Source: Niebla homalea
Lineage: Eukaryota > Ascomycota > Lecanoromycetes > Lecanorales > Ramalinaceae
Length of the DNA: 64,000 nt
NCBI GenBank assembly: GCA_019925105.1
Contig: JAHGAU010000008.1
Span: 62,001 to 126,000, forward strand
Direction of reading: 5' to 3'
A program made the translations under genes and the position numbers. The notes under the pieces were generated by a model. The model was not told the origin of the DNA and did not search any database. It saw only the letters and a program-made list of their open reading frames with translations. Below, one piece after another: positions 23,582-36,353 of this stretch (positions within the stretch are counted from its first letter, which is position 1; every line of letters begins with the position of its first letter).

Positions 23582-26500
23582 TTAAAGAGTTTTTCTGGCG
23601 GATAATATTAAAGAAAAACCTTTAATTAAAACGGAAAAAAAGGCGGAGAAAAAAAGGAAAAGGAGGATAAGGAAAATATAACGCCTTTATACTTATCCTT
23701 AACCTTATTAATCTATTCGTAAAAAGAGAAAGTTTACGTTAATATAAAGTTATAAATTATCCTTTTATTTTTATACGTTAATATTATTAAAGTTTAACGT
23801 TAAACATTAAAGTTAATAACGTTAAGTATTAAACGTTTATAATCTATATATTATTAAAAGTAATATAATAAATAATATTATAAAAATTACCGGAGCGTTA
23901 ACGTAACTTTAATAAATATACTTATTAATCTTTTATTATTTTAATAACTTTATTTACTTAATATCCTTAACTTTATAATACGTTAAGCGTTTATAATTTA
24001 ATATTTACGTTTTTTCGTTTTTAATATTATTACGGTTATTATTAAAGCTATTCTTATTAATTATAATATTATAATAAAGATAATTACCTCTATAACGCCG
24101 GCTTATTTACGCGTATAATACCCGTAGTAAATAAAGTTATTAATTAAAGTTTAGATTCTAATAATCTTACGGAAGAATAACGTATAAAGGTTAAATAGCT
24201 ATAGTATTAATTATATATATAATTATTAATTATATATATAACCTCCGCCGTTATAACGTTATAATTTTATTTATATTTTTTTTTACTTTATACTGTTTCA
24301 TTATATTATTCCCGTAATTCCTAGGAGTATTTTAAGTCCGTTTCTGGTACTTATTAGTTATATTTAAGGCTTTAATTAATTTACTTAACTTAATATTAAA
24401 CGCTTTTTTTACTTTTAACCCTATTAATAATTTCTTTAATTACTTATTCCTTTTTATTATTAATTAATTCAGGTACTTATATTATAGTTTCCGCCGTTTA
24501 ATTATTAACGCGAATATAATAAGGCTTTAAAAGAAAAACATAAATAATAAGATAAATTTAATAGGTAATAAAGAGGAATAAACGGTACGTTTATATTTTA
24601 ATTTTATTATTAATTTTAAAAGGTTTTATAAATCGGGGTATAAGCTTTTTACTTAATTACTTCAGCTTAAGGTTTTTAATATTTAATATTATTAAATCGC
24701 CGATATTATATAACTTTAACTTATATTTCTTATTATACGTCTTTTAAGTCAATTTAATAATATAGCGTTATTAATCCGTTAATATTAATTATATTTTATA
24801 TAATATTTTAACCTTATTTTTTACTATAAGTATCTTTTCTTTTATAAATTTATCCTTAAGTTTAAAATAAATATCTAAATTATAACTATATATTATTATA
24901 AAGAAACTATAGCTTAAAGTTAAATATTTTAAGTTTATATAAATAAATTTAATTAAAAGGAATAGCTTTATTTAATTTATTTATTTAAAGTTAATGAAAA
25001 TCTTTAAATACTATTTAAGGCCTTAATTTTAACGCTTTATTTAATTATCCGTTTACGGGTAAAAAGCGGTATTTAACTTACACTTTATTATTACGTAATA
25101 ATATATTAAACCCTAGAATTTATTAATAAATAAAAACCCTTAATTAATTATAATTTTAACCGGCGTATTATACCGTAATACGATTTCTTTAAAGAAAAGG
25201 TTTATTAACGTAACGGTATTAATTTATTTTATAACGGGGAAATATCTATATATTTTTATATATTTATTTACGATTATTAAAATCGAATTATAAACGTTAT
25301 CCTTAACCTTATTTATAAATAAACCGGTAATAAAGTCTATATTAAATTCTTTTTAAAATATAATTAATTAAAAGAATAAAATAAGCTCGCCGTAAAAGCG
25401 GTAACGTAATACCTTAATCCTTTAATAAATATTATATGTTTTAATATAATTATTAATTTAAGCCTTTAAACCGTCCTAATAATATTTACGGGTTAAGAAT
25501 TCGTAAGTTTTTTCGGCTTTAAAATAACCCGCTAACGGGTTATTATAATACTTATTAATTAGCTTTTCTTTAACCGCTTTATCCTAAGGGACGTATATAT
25601 AACCCTTATAAGTTATAAGGTTATTAAGATTGAATTTCTAAATATTATTATAATTTCAATAAAAATATATTGGTATTATATTATTATTTTTAATCTTATA
25701 TATAAACGTATTATTAACCTATAAATCCTTAATAAGTAACTTAATTAGCCTAAATTCCTTATAAGGCCCTTTAAGTAACTATTAAATTTCTTTTCGCGGG
25801 ATAATAACTTAAATATTTCTTAAAGCGAGTAATAATTAATAATTAATAACCACCGTCCGTTAGCGCTCCGTTAACTTATTAAATTAAAGTACGAGTTTAT
25901 TCTATAAGGTAAATAATAAGGTAATATTAAAAGGTAAAACTCCTTTATAATTTAAACGTTTTAATAGAAAATTAATAGGATTTATTTTGCTTTAATAATA
26001 AAATACTTTAAAGTTATAATTAATAAGTTTTAAGGCTTACTTAACTTAATATAAGCTTAACGCCGGTTATTTTATAAACCCTTAAAGGTTATTATAATCT
26101 ATTTATATTGAAATAACTTTAAAGCTCCCTTTTAAATAATACCGTTATTATTTAAACGCTATAATAATAACGAGGAACTTTTAATTGTATATTTTATAAT
26201 TTTATTCGGTAAAGATTATTTTTCTGGATTAATACGTAATTAAACGCTAATAACCCTCCTTAAATTATTAAGATAAAATGCTTACGATAATAAAGTTAGA
26301 TATATTAATTTTTACTTATACCCCCCGTTTTAGGTTAAAATAATAAAGTAATAACGTATTAATAAATATTTTACGGAGCCGGCGGAACGCCGTATTAACC
26401 ATATTATTCTATTTTAATAAGTTAGCCTTCTTCTTTTCCTTATTATTCTTAAATAAATTAATTAAAAGCTTAATTATCCTTAAATATTTATAAATAAAAA

Positions 26501-28486
26501 TAACGATAAAAATTTATAAAGCTTAAAAAGATTTATATTTCCCGGTAGGTTTTCAGGGTAGGTTAATCATTAATAGTTTAAATACGCTTTTAATTTATTT
26601 AAATCCCTTTAATAAAAATAATAAACTTTAAGAACTTTACTTAAGTAATATTAAATTAATACTTTTTGAGGTTAACGTAAAGTTAAAATTAATAAAGTTA
26701 CTTAAGGATTTATTAAATATAACGTTAATAATCCGTTAAATTCTTATTAAATATTAAAATATCGTTTAAGTAAATTATATAAGTTATATTAATAAAATAA
26801 TAAAAGTACAATTAATATAAGCTTAAAAGGTCATTAAAGTATTAATTAACTTAAACGGCATAATAAGATACTTAAAGTAGCTATAACGTATATAAAACGC
26901 TATTTTTTACTTATCGCCAGACTTAATCCGTAATTAATAATAGGTATCCTTAAGGTTTAACTTAATAAACCGTTTAAAATTATTTAACCGGTTAAGAATT
27001 TCGGTAATTAAGGGTAATAAGTATTAATTTTTAACTATAACCGCATTTAATTTACGGTAATTAATATAAAGATAAAGGCCGTTATTCTTTTTAAGTATAA
27101 AAAGGATTAAGGCGCTTATAAATAACGTTAAATAAAAAATTTAATTTTAGGCTATAATATCCTTAAGATACCGCCGGAGCTCCGTTAATTTTACCCGAAA
27201 TAAATTATATAAGGGACTATATAATAACTCTTTACCGTTTAAGTTAATAACGTAATCCTTTTATTTTAATTTAAATAAAATATTAATTATATTATTAAAA
27301 AAGATATTTATATATTTACTTAACTCTTTTAAGACGTTTTAATTAATAAAGTCTTTTATAGTACTTATATATATTAAATTGTTTTAAAAGATTTATAGTA
27401 CTTTTAAACTCTTTATTATTATATTTACGTAAATAATTATAAAGATTTTATTAATCTCCGTTAAACTTTAACCGAAGTTATAAATACTATTAATTTATAA
27501 CTTATAAGAATTAACCTTAAAGTATTATTTATTTATTACCGGATCGATTATTATTTATAAAATGCGTAAAGTTAATAAATTAAGGATTACGTTTAAATCT
27601 TCTTAATTAATAGCGTAAAAAAGTATTTTATATTACTTTTATTATCCTTAGTTATTAATTAAATAATATTATAATTAATAAACGTTATAATAAAAGATCT
27701 ACTTATTATTAAGAAAAATCATTTACGGTAAGACGGCGGGGGTTAACTATAAGTCTTATTAAACCGTATATACTTATAAAATTAAATTTACTTAAATTCC
27801 AATATTAATTAATATACTTAATAATTAAAGATTATCTTAAAAACTTATTCAGCTTTTAATAATAAAAGTTGAATATATTTTTAATTATCTTTTTATTAAC
27901 TTTAACCTTAAGGCGTTATTAAAGCTTTATCGTTTTTTAATATATTATTTTTTTTATAAGATTTTACGCTTATTATTAAGATTTTATTTTATAAAACGGT
28001 AAGGCAATCCGATATATAATGGCCCTTTCCGTAATATATATAATACTTAACGTTTTTATTTATTTTAAGGGCGGCGTTAAAGTTTTTAAGTATAATTTTA
28101 CGTTTTTAACCATAAGAATTAGTTTTAATAAAGGTATACGTTAACTTTAAGCCGTTAAAATTAAGTTTAAATACCTTATTTTTAAGGGATTTATCCTTAT
28201 TGGCTTTCTGATTACTATTAATAATATACTTTAAGTTACTTTTTTATATAATTATTGCCGTTATAATATTATTCCGGGTTCTTAATACCTTATTAATTAT
28301 AAGGATTTTAATTTTAAGTTCCGGTAAAAGCTTTATAAAGAATATATAAGTATAAAACTTATTTAATAATAATAATAAGTCCTCTTTTATAATTTTTAAA
28401 GTATTACGGAATTACGTTATTTTTTAATTAAAGCGTTACTTAATATCCTTAAACCGTTTATAATAAATAAATTAACGGTTTTTTAG

Positions 28487-28632
28487 TGTTGGTGTATGGA
28501 CCAAAAAGTATGATAATATATGAATAATGATTTTACCTAAAGGATAGGAGTATTATAAGGATGCCTGTCCTCTATATATAAAAGGTATCCTATATTTATT
28601 AATGCTTTTATATATATATATTATACTTAATA
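28487..28632 (-). repeat. Element B left LTR (146 bp)
   Basis: It starts TGTTGGTGTATGGACC and is preceded by the duplication TTTAG. Its right half is strongly RIP-mutated (ends ACTTAATA versus ACCTAACA in the mate). Confidence 0.9.
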
Positions 28633-31600
28633 AATATTATTAAAAGAAAAAAGGCTACTACCTATAATAATATTTACTTTAATATATTAATATAAATATT
28701 AATGCTTAATAATACGTTATACTCTTTATATTTTATACTTTTATATTAAAATTTTACTTAATTTTACGGGGGCGGCTACGATTATACTTAAAACGGAGCG
28801 TACGAAAAGTATTAATAAACGATAAAAGTATTACTTCGGTAAACGCTGGTAATCGCGATAAAGTAAATCTGCCACGGCGGGTAATAACGACGTTATTAAA
28901 TTCGGGATACGTAATATAAAATTTACGTAATAAGTTTAAATATAACTTTAATAACGGAAGCTTACTATTATATTCTATATTTTAAGTAGTTTATTTAATT
29001 AAATATTTACCGTCCCTTTCTTTATAAATAATTCTTTTAATAATATACTCTTTTTTATTCTTAGAATTAACTTTGAAAGTAAGCGGCGCGTTACGGTTAG
29101 ATTATTCATTAAAAAGGTTTTTTATTAAGTTATTAACTAACTTTAATATATTAATTAAAATAACCGGTATTATCTTTATATTAACGGGTAATTTAAATTT
29201 ATATATGAAATAATTAATTTTCTTAATAATAATAAAAAATCCGACGTATTATTAATATAGTTTATAATTTTTAATACCGGGGATATTATATTTATAGTAT
29301 AACTTTAAATAGATTAAATTATTAATATTAAATTAAATTAATTTATAACTTTAATTATATTGGAATTTAATTATTATTTACGTAAATTCTAATAAGTCTT
29401 ATATTTCTTTACGATTCTATAATTAAAGTACGTTATACTTAAGAATTAAAGAAGTTATTAAAAGGTTTAAGGGGTTACGGATATTTATATTATAGTAAAT
29501 TTTATTCGGAATAAATTTAATTAATATTAATTTTAAATTATTTAAAATATTTTAAATATATAGGATAATATTTATTTAACTATAATCCGGATATATAATT
29601 ATAAAGTAACGCAATACGATTTTAACCGTTTAATTAATCCTTTTTAATTAATTATTAATTTAAGGGTAATATACGTTAAACGTAAGAATATAAATATCTA
29701 TTTCTTTAAATATAGATTTTTAAAATATAAAGATAAATTTATAATTTCTATTTAATATAATATTAAAGGGAATTCTTTATCCTTATTTTATTAATTCGGT
29801 TAATAGTAATTTTACTTAATTATTAACCTTAAATTTAATATTATTAAAGAATAAAAATACCCGCTTAAAAAACTTATCGGTAATAATAAGGAGTATATCA
29901 TAATTATATTAATTTAATAAAGTAATAATAAAGTCTATATAAATTATATAAAAGATAATTAACGGGCTTAAAATTAATTAAAGTAATTTATAAAATATAT
30001 ATTTCTTAATTTAATTTAGGTTATATTTAAAATAATACGTAATATATTTCCGTAATTATTTACTTAATTTAAGTAAATATATTAAGTTTACTAATTTATT
30101 ATAAGATTAGTTAAAGTTATTATATAGTAAACTATTATATATTTATTAAAAAATTACCCTTTTAAGTTTATTAAGTATATATAATTATAATAAATAATTA
30201 ACGGATTTTAAATTATAAATAAAACCGTTTTTTAATATAAAGTATAATTTAATTTTTATATCTTATAAATTTAATTCTTTTTTAATTATTAAGACTTTTT
30301 ATAATTTTATTTATATTTTATTTTTTATATATTCTTCTTTAATTTATTTTTAAATTTATCTGAAATATAAATATAATAAAGAATAATTAATTTATTATTA
30401 TTTACGTTATTAAGAATTCCGATTTCTATAAATAAAGTTTACGTATTATTAATTAATTATAAGAATACGTCGGGAACGGTATTTATTAAACCTAACTTAT
30501 AATATAATAAAATATTGAATATTAATAAATATTACGATATATAAATTAAACGGAAATTAAGCTTATTAATTATAAAGGTCTTTAAATTTATTTATTTAAA
30601 GATACCGATAATTACGTTATAATCCGTAAAGATTATATAATCAGGTTTATAATAATTTATTTCAATTAAGTATTTAATTTTATATACGATCTAAACTATA
30701 CCTATAATCTTTAACTCCGTAAGTTAATAATTTTTTTTAATTATATTTAAGCTTTTATTAAGGAATATTATTAATTATATTTTATTACGTATAATTTTTA
30801 ATAAATCGTTAATCTCCGTAGTACTATAAGGTAATAAGTTATCCTTAATATAATATATTATAACCATAATACTTAATTCCTTCGATACGTCGATATCGGT
30901 AAATAAAAGCCGATTAAAATTATAATATATAAGAAATAACGGTTTTAAAAACGTATTTTTTAGATCCTTAAAAGTATAATCTTCTTTTTAAATAAATATA
31001 AACTTAATCCGAAATATCCTTTATTTATGGTATAAACCCGTATACTCTGGATTTACTTTTCTTAAATTTATAATAAAAAAGGTTTTACGTACTTAAAATA
31101 AAATAACGCGTTAAATATAATTTTTTACTCCGGTACGTAATTAATTTATAAAATCAAGGAAGACTTTAAGGTCTTTTAATAAGTTAAAAAATTTAAGGTT
31201 CTATATAACCTTAATTTTATTATTAAACGTAAATATCCTTAAAGAATTAATTTATTAATTAAGGAGTTTAATCGTAAAATAACCGATAAATAATTTTATT
31301 AATAAAAGGTTTACGTATTTATCTTTAAGAATCTAAAAGACTTAACGTAAATAAATAATATACTCCTTTAATAAATAATTAAAAATAATTATATTATTTA
31401 TAAATATTTATATAAAATCTTATATTAAATATAATATATTATTTATTTATTTTTATATATATAAAAAATTATTTTTAAAATTTATTAATATAATTAAAGA
31501 TTCCTTTTAACTTTTATAAAAAATAATATAAAGTTTATACCGATCGGATTTATATACGAGAAATTAATGGAAATAACCGCGGGTATCGATTATAATAATA

Positions 31601-32907
31601 TATTCATAATTTATAATTAAAAAAATCATTTCTTACTATAATAGTAATAAGTATAAATCGGAAATTATAATTTTATTAAGTAACCGAATATTAATTATAA
31701 TACGGTTTTTACGTCCGTTTAAAATATCGCGTTAAATAATAAAAATAAAGTATAAAAATTCCGTAAATTATATAAATTAATATAATTTACCCTTATTATA
31801 TATTTTATTTAAAGCTTAATTTATAACCTTTTAATCTTTACGTTTAATATTATATATTCTTTTAAATTTAATAATTATATTAAGTTAAAAGTTAATAAAT
31901 ATATATTAATTTTCTGGAATATTAACTATAATATTATTATCTTTAAAGATATTATTAAATTCTTTAATGATATTATTTAATTAAACTTATATATTTCTAT
32001 TATATATATAAATTTTAACGTTATTAAGTAAAATTTATTCTTTATAATTATCGATTTATAATAATTAATTTAAGTAAGTCTTTAAATAATTAAAAGTTAT
32101 AAAGATTATTCCGGAGAATATAAAGATTAATATTATTATTACGGTAACTTTATAAATTTATAACTTGGATTTTTAAGTTCTCTATCCGTAAATAATAAAT
32201 AATATTAATAAACTTAAGATTACTATATAATAAGGTTATAGGGGTAAATCGCATAAAATTCTAAGTCTTATTTTACGTAATAGGTTAATTTTTTAATTAA
32301 TATCGTTTTTAATTTAAACGACCGATATTTTTAAGTTAACGATATACGTAAATACGTTACCTCGGAATCCAAGATTATAAGACGGTATTAATTACGGTTT
32401 AAAAATAAAATCCTAAGACTTTAATAATTCTTTTAAAGTCCTTTTTTTTAATATATAATTAATATTTATATTATATTATAAGTTAGGATTTAAGTTTATT
32501 ATTTTATATAAATTATATATTATAATTGCGTTACTTCCTTTATAAAAATAATTATTTTAATACTTATATTTTCATAAGTATTAATAATATATTTTTAATT
32601 ATTAAAATCGATTATTATTTTATTAAGAGTTATAATATTAATAACGATTAGAATATTAATAAGTAGATTACGTATTAAATGAATTTTAATTACGATTTTT
32701 CTTAAAATAAGTATTATATTCTTCTCCCTTAAAAAGAATAAATTAAATATTATAAATTTATCGGTAATTAACTTAAAATTATTAACGTTTATAACCGGAA
32801 TTAATTTAAGTAATTTCTGGATTTTAAAATTTAAATCTAGAATTCAGAAGAATATAATATTGCGATTAATAATCGTAATAAGGTATCCACTATTTATACA
32901 GAAGTTT

Positions 32908-32948
32908 ACTATAGGTAAATTAAGGGTAAATTAAACTTTACCTATAGT
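32908..32948. repeat. 12-bp inverted repeat inside element B
   Basis: ACTATAGGTAAA (32908-32919) and TTTACCTATAGT (32937-32948) are perfect inverted copies with a 17-base loop. On the minus strand a TATAAATAG motif follows closely (about 32,890-32,898), so this could be promoter-like sequence of a further decayed LTR. Confidence 0.55.
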
Positions 32949-33838
32949 ATATTAATATACCCTAAAGGTAAAACTTATAAGGTACGTATTCCTTACTACG
33001 GTAAAGTTAATAATTATAAGTAATACGTTATTAATTTACTAGGCTTACGTATATTAATTATTAACAGACTGAATCCGTTAATTTAGCGGAAAGGTTTTAA
33101 GAGTACCTAAGTTTATTCCCTTTAATTTTTAATAATTATATTTAAAATAAGTAAAAAATTTATTTCATAATAAATATTTTAATATATATTTAATATATTA
33201 ATAACGTATAGGGAATTAATATATAAAATATATTTCTTCTATAATAAGGTTATCGTTATCCTAAGATCCTTTTAATTCCTCCTTATTAAATAACGTATTC
33301 TCCTTTTTTTTATCTTTAAGTATAAAAGCTTAATTAACCCTTTATTCTATATGGCGTATTCAGTATTTAAAATTAGACTTTCTTTTTAAAGACCTTAATT
33401 TTCTTTAATTTAACGTTAATATTTTCTTCTATAATATTAAGGGTAATTATTATTATCCTTTTTTTTAAGGGTGTATATCGTAAGCTTTATTTTATTTATA
33501 CGCTTAAAAGGATAACGTTAATAATTAAGAAGAAAAACCGGTTTCTGAATTTTTTATGAAATTCTAATTACCTTAAAATAACGTACCCGTTTTACGATTT
33601 TACGGATATATTTATAAAGGTACGTAATGCTTAATAACGTAAGCTTATTAATTATATTTAAATTTATTTATAAGCTTAAGGTAATTATTAATAATAATAA
33701 TTATATTTAATAATTATAAATCCCATTAAAATTCTAAGTTTAACCTGCCGTAAATAAGCGTAAATTAATTTTAAATATTATTAAAATTTAACGTACGCGT
33801 AGTCCGTAGAATAATCTACGTATATTCACGGGACTCCC

Positions 33839-33879
33839 GGTTCCGAAAGGTATTATTTATAGTATACCTTTCGGTAACC
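33839..33879. repeat. 15-16-bp inverted repeat inside element B
   Basis: GGTTCCGAAAGGTAT (33839-33853) pairs with ATACCTTTCGGTAACC (33864-33879) with one unpaired base and a 10-base loop. It could be a structured leader or the edge of a small nested element. I see no terminal repeat or duplication to decide. Confidence 0.55.
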
Positions 33880-35253
33880 AAAATATTTAAGCTGATTTAT
33901 TAAAATAACTTAAATTTAACGATAATTTAAGAAGTTTATTTAGTTAAATTATTATTATATTTAATAAGTCGTTTTTTAATATTTAATAACTTTATAGTAT
34001 ATTACTTTAAAGCGGTACTTTTTAAGTATAATTATAGGTTATTCCGTAATAATTATATATCCATTATTTAAGTAATATCCTTTAATTGATTAATAAAGAT
34101 ATATATATTCCGGAAAAAGGTATACTTCCCGGAATATTTAATTATAGGAGCTATATCGGAGGACTTATTTTTATAGAAAGGGTTAAAAAATCCGACGTTA
34201 CCGGGATTAAAATTTATTAATCGGTTTAATTATAAGCTTCTTATTAATTATATTACGTTATTAAGAAAAGGGAATAAATTATCGTTAGGATTATTTTATT
34301 ATTAATTTTATATAGTAACGGGAATTAATTCTTAAATTATATCCCGTAATTATATTATTTATTTTTCGGTAAAATTTATTATTTTTAGCTGATTAAGCGG
34401 ATTAATAAATTAAGCGAAAATTATTTCTTTAATAAAAGTATTTCTTATTTAATATAATAAACCTGGGTTTAATAAACTCGAATTTAATATATTAAATTTA
34501 TTAGGCTTAGATTCCGGTTTAATACTTAAAGCCGGAGGGGAGCGTTATAATATTAACGTTAATATAAAAGGTAAATCTGGTAACTATTATAATAATAGAA
34601 AACTATTTAATAGAAATAATGGTTTTACGGTATTAAGTTTTTAAGGACTTTAACCGTATTAACGTAATTTAAACCTGCTTAATTTTATTAAGGTCGATAA
34701 TAATTTATATAATAGTTATAATAATAATAAAATATTTTTAAAGTATAGTAAATTACGTTAAAGTATTAAAGGATTTAAAATCCAGTTTTTAGGAATTAAA
34801 TTAAAAAAAGTAATAAATTCTATAGCTTTAGAAGATTTTAATTAAAATAATTTACTTATAGTAAATATAGTTCTTAAATTACTTAATCGTTAATTATTCT
34901 TAATTATTTAAGCGACTTTTTCCGAAGTTAAGTATAAGATAATTACGGCTATTAAGTTACCGGATTTTAATAAGGCGTTTAATTAATAGGTTAAAGTAAT
35001 AATACTAGAATCCGGTAATACTTAAAAGGCTTATAATATATATATTTTCTTTATAATACCGTTTTTAATCTTTCTTTAAAAATATTTAAAAGCGAATTAA
35101 AGGCGGTATTCCAAAGGATATAAAACTAATACCTTTAATATTATTATAAAGGAAGTATCCGCTATAGTTAATAAATTAATACTTTAATTCGTATTAATAA
35201 ATCTTACGATATATATTAATATAATATTAATATAAGTAACTATTCCTATTATT

Positions 35254-35399
35254 TATTAATATATAGATTAAAAAGTGTAATAATATATGAATAATAATTT
35301 TACCTAAAAGATAAAAGCATCATAAGGATACCTGTCCTCTACGTACAAAGGGTGTCCTACACCTATCAATGCTCCCATGCATGCATACTGCACCTAACA
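35254..35399 (-). repeat. Element B right LTR (146 bp)
   Basis: The mate of 28487-28632, ending CACCTAACA just before the duplication TTTAG. Its left half is RIP-mutated (TATTAATATATAGATT for TGTTGGTGTATGGACC), while its right half is nearly unmutated. Confidence 0.9.
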
Positions 35400-36020
35400 T
35401 TTAGATTAATAATTAGGTTTAAAAGCTTATTTTTAAGTTCTTAATAGCTTATTTTATTGATTTCCTTATCCGGTAAGTTAAAGATTTTATAAGAAATAGA
35501 CCCTAAATAAAAAATTATCTTTTTTCTCTTAATAAAGAAGTACTTAAGATAAAGTATAAATTGTCTTTTTAAGTTAATAAAATACGTTTAATATTTACCC
35601 TTAAACTTATTTTAATATAACTTAAGCCTTTCCGGATAAAAAGATTTACTTTTATAAGATAAAATAAAAGCCGTTAACGGTACGCCGTTAATATAAAGCT
35701 TAATAATAAAGTTAATATAAAGGAAAGTCCCAGATCGTAAACCTTTATATTACGTATTAATGTGGTTAAATATATACTTTTAATAAGTATAATTTTTAAC
35801 TTTAAGCCGGTTAACTTTAAATTATAATTTTAAAAGTTAAGCTTATTAAACCGTAATATTATAATAACGCTCTGCTATTTTATTTTACTTAATTATAATA
35901 AAGGGGTTCTTAATTAAAAAGCGAATATTGCTTTTTTATTTTAAGGTTTATTAAGTTAATTAAATATTTATTATAATAATAACGTTAAGTTTTCTTTTTA
36001 ATAAAGAAGAAAAATTAAAA

Positions 36021-36353
36021 TATTAAATTAACTTTATTAACGGTACGCCGGCGGGATTAATAAAGGTAAGTATAAAAGACGTAATATTACGGTCTGGATA
36101 CTTAAGTATTACTTTAATAAGTAAATTAATAATAAGATTAATTCTTAAGGAACTTAAAAAGAATTAAGATATAACCTTTACTTAAAGTAAAAATAATAAT
36201 TACTTCGCTTTACGCCTATTAAGCTATAGCTTATAAATAACGTATATTAAGGCCGTTACCAAGGCCCTTTACCAAGGCCTAACGGCCTACCTTAACGTAG
36301 CAGTATAACGTATTACTATAACGCCGGCGCAGAGGTAACGCTAGCTGCTAACA
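36021..36353 (-). repeat. Outer Gypsy element, 5' LTR (right copy, 333 bp)
   Basis: The mate of 14678-15010. It ends GCTAGCTGCTAACA and is followed at once by the duplication ATATC. Its last 100 bases are notably less mutated than those of the left copy. Confidence 0.9.

Larger units (their letters stand above)
28487..35399 (-). mobile_element. Nested Gypsy-type element B, RIP-degraded
   Basis: A 6,913-bp element with short 146-bp LTRs (28487-28632 and 35254-35399) and a perfect 5-bp duplication TTTAG (28482-28486, 35400-35404). On the minus strand decayed pol is readable. Near 31,540-31,800 a reverse transcriptase block contains DTRGYFH and FLVYKSD. Near 30,450-30,950 an RNase H region contains DIDVSKELSIMV, LTELKIIGIV and IIFTDYNVIIGIF, as in the fungal Gypsy-like lineage with a FTDHGA-type RNase H. 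The short LTR beginning TGTTGG first suggested Copia, but the domains favour Gypsy. The 33-35.2 kb part would be gag or leader. It inserted into the outer Gypsy element and is dead. Confidence 0.85.
14678..36353 (-). mobile_element. Ty3/Gypsy LTR retrotransposon (outer), split by two nested insertions
   Basis: 333-bp direct LTRs (14678-15010 and 36021-36353) both start TG/TA and end AACA/AATA, and are flanked by the 5-bp duplication ATATC at 14673-14677 and 36354-36358. Its own sequence, without the two nested elements, is about 7.6 kb. On the minus strand at about 26,800-27,110 a reverse transcriptase survives in decayed form: LYINYRKLNAV, then LLPLITEIL, LNLKDTYY and MPFKLINTLMTF, with YLNDILIF just after, a remnant of the YVDD motif. 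A polypurine run AAAAAGGGAGATAAT abuts the left LTR on the minus strand, as expected for the 3' LTR. Numerous stops rule out function. The target was the LINE. Confidence 0.9.

Noticed and set aside
28487..35399. Copia classification of element B from its short TGTTGG-starting LTR
   Set aside because: Decayed reverse transcriptase and RNase H stretches on the minus strand read like a fungal Gypsy-type lineage (DTRGYFH, FTDYN), so LTR appearance alone was not trusted.
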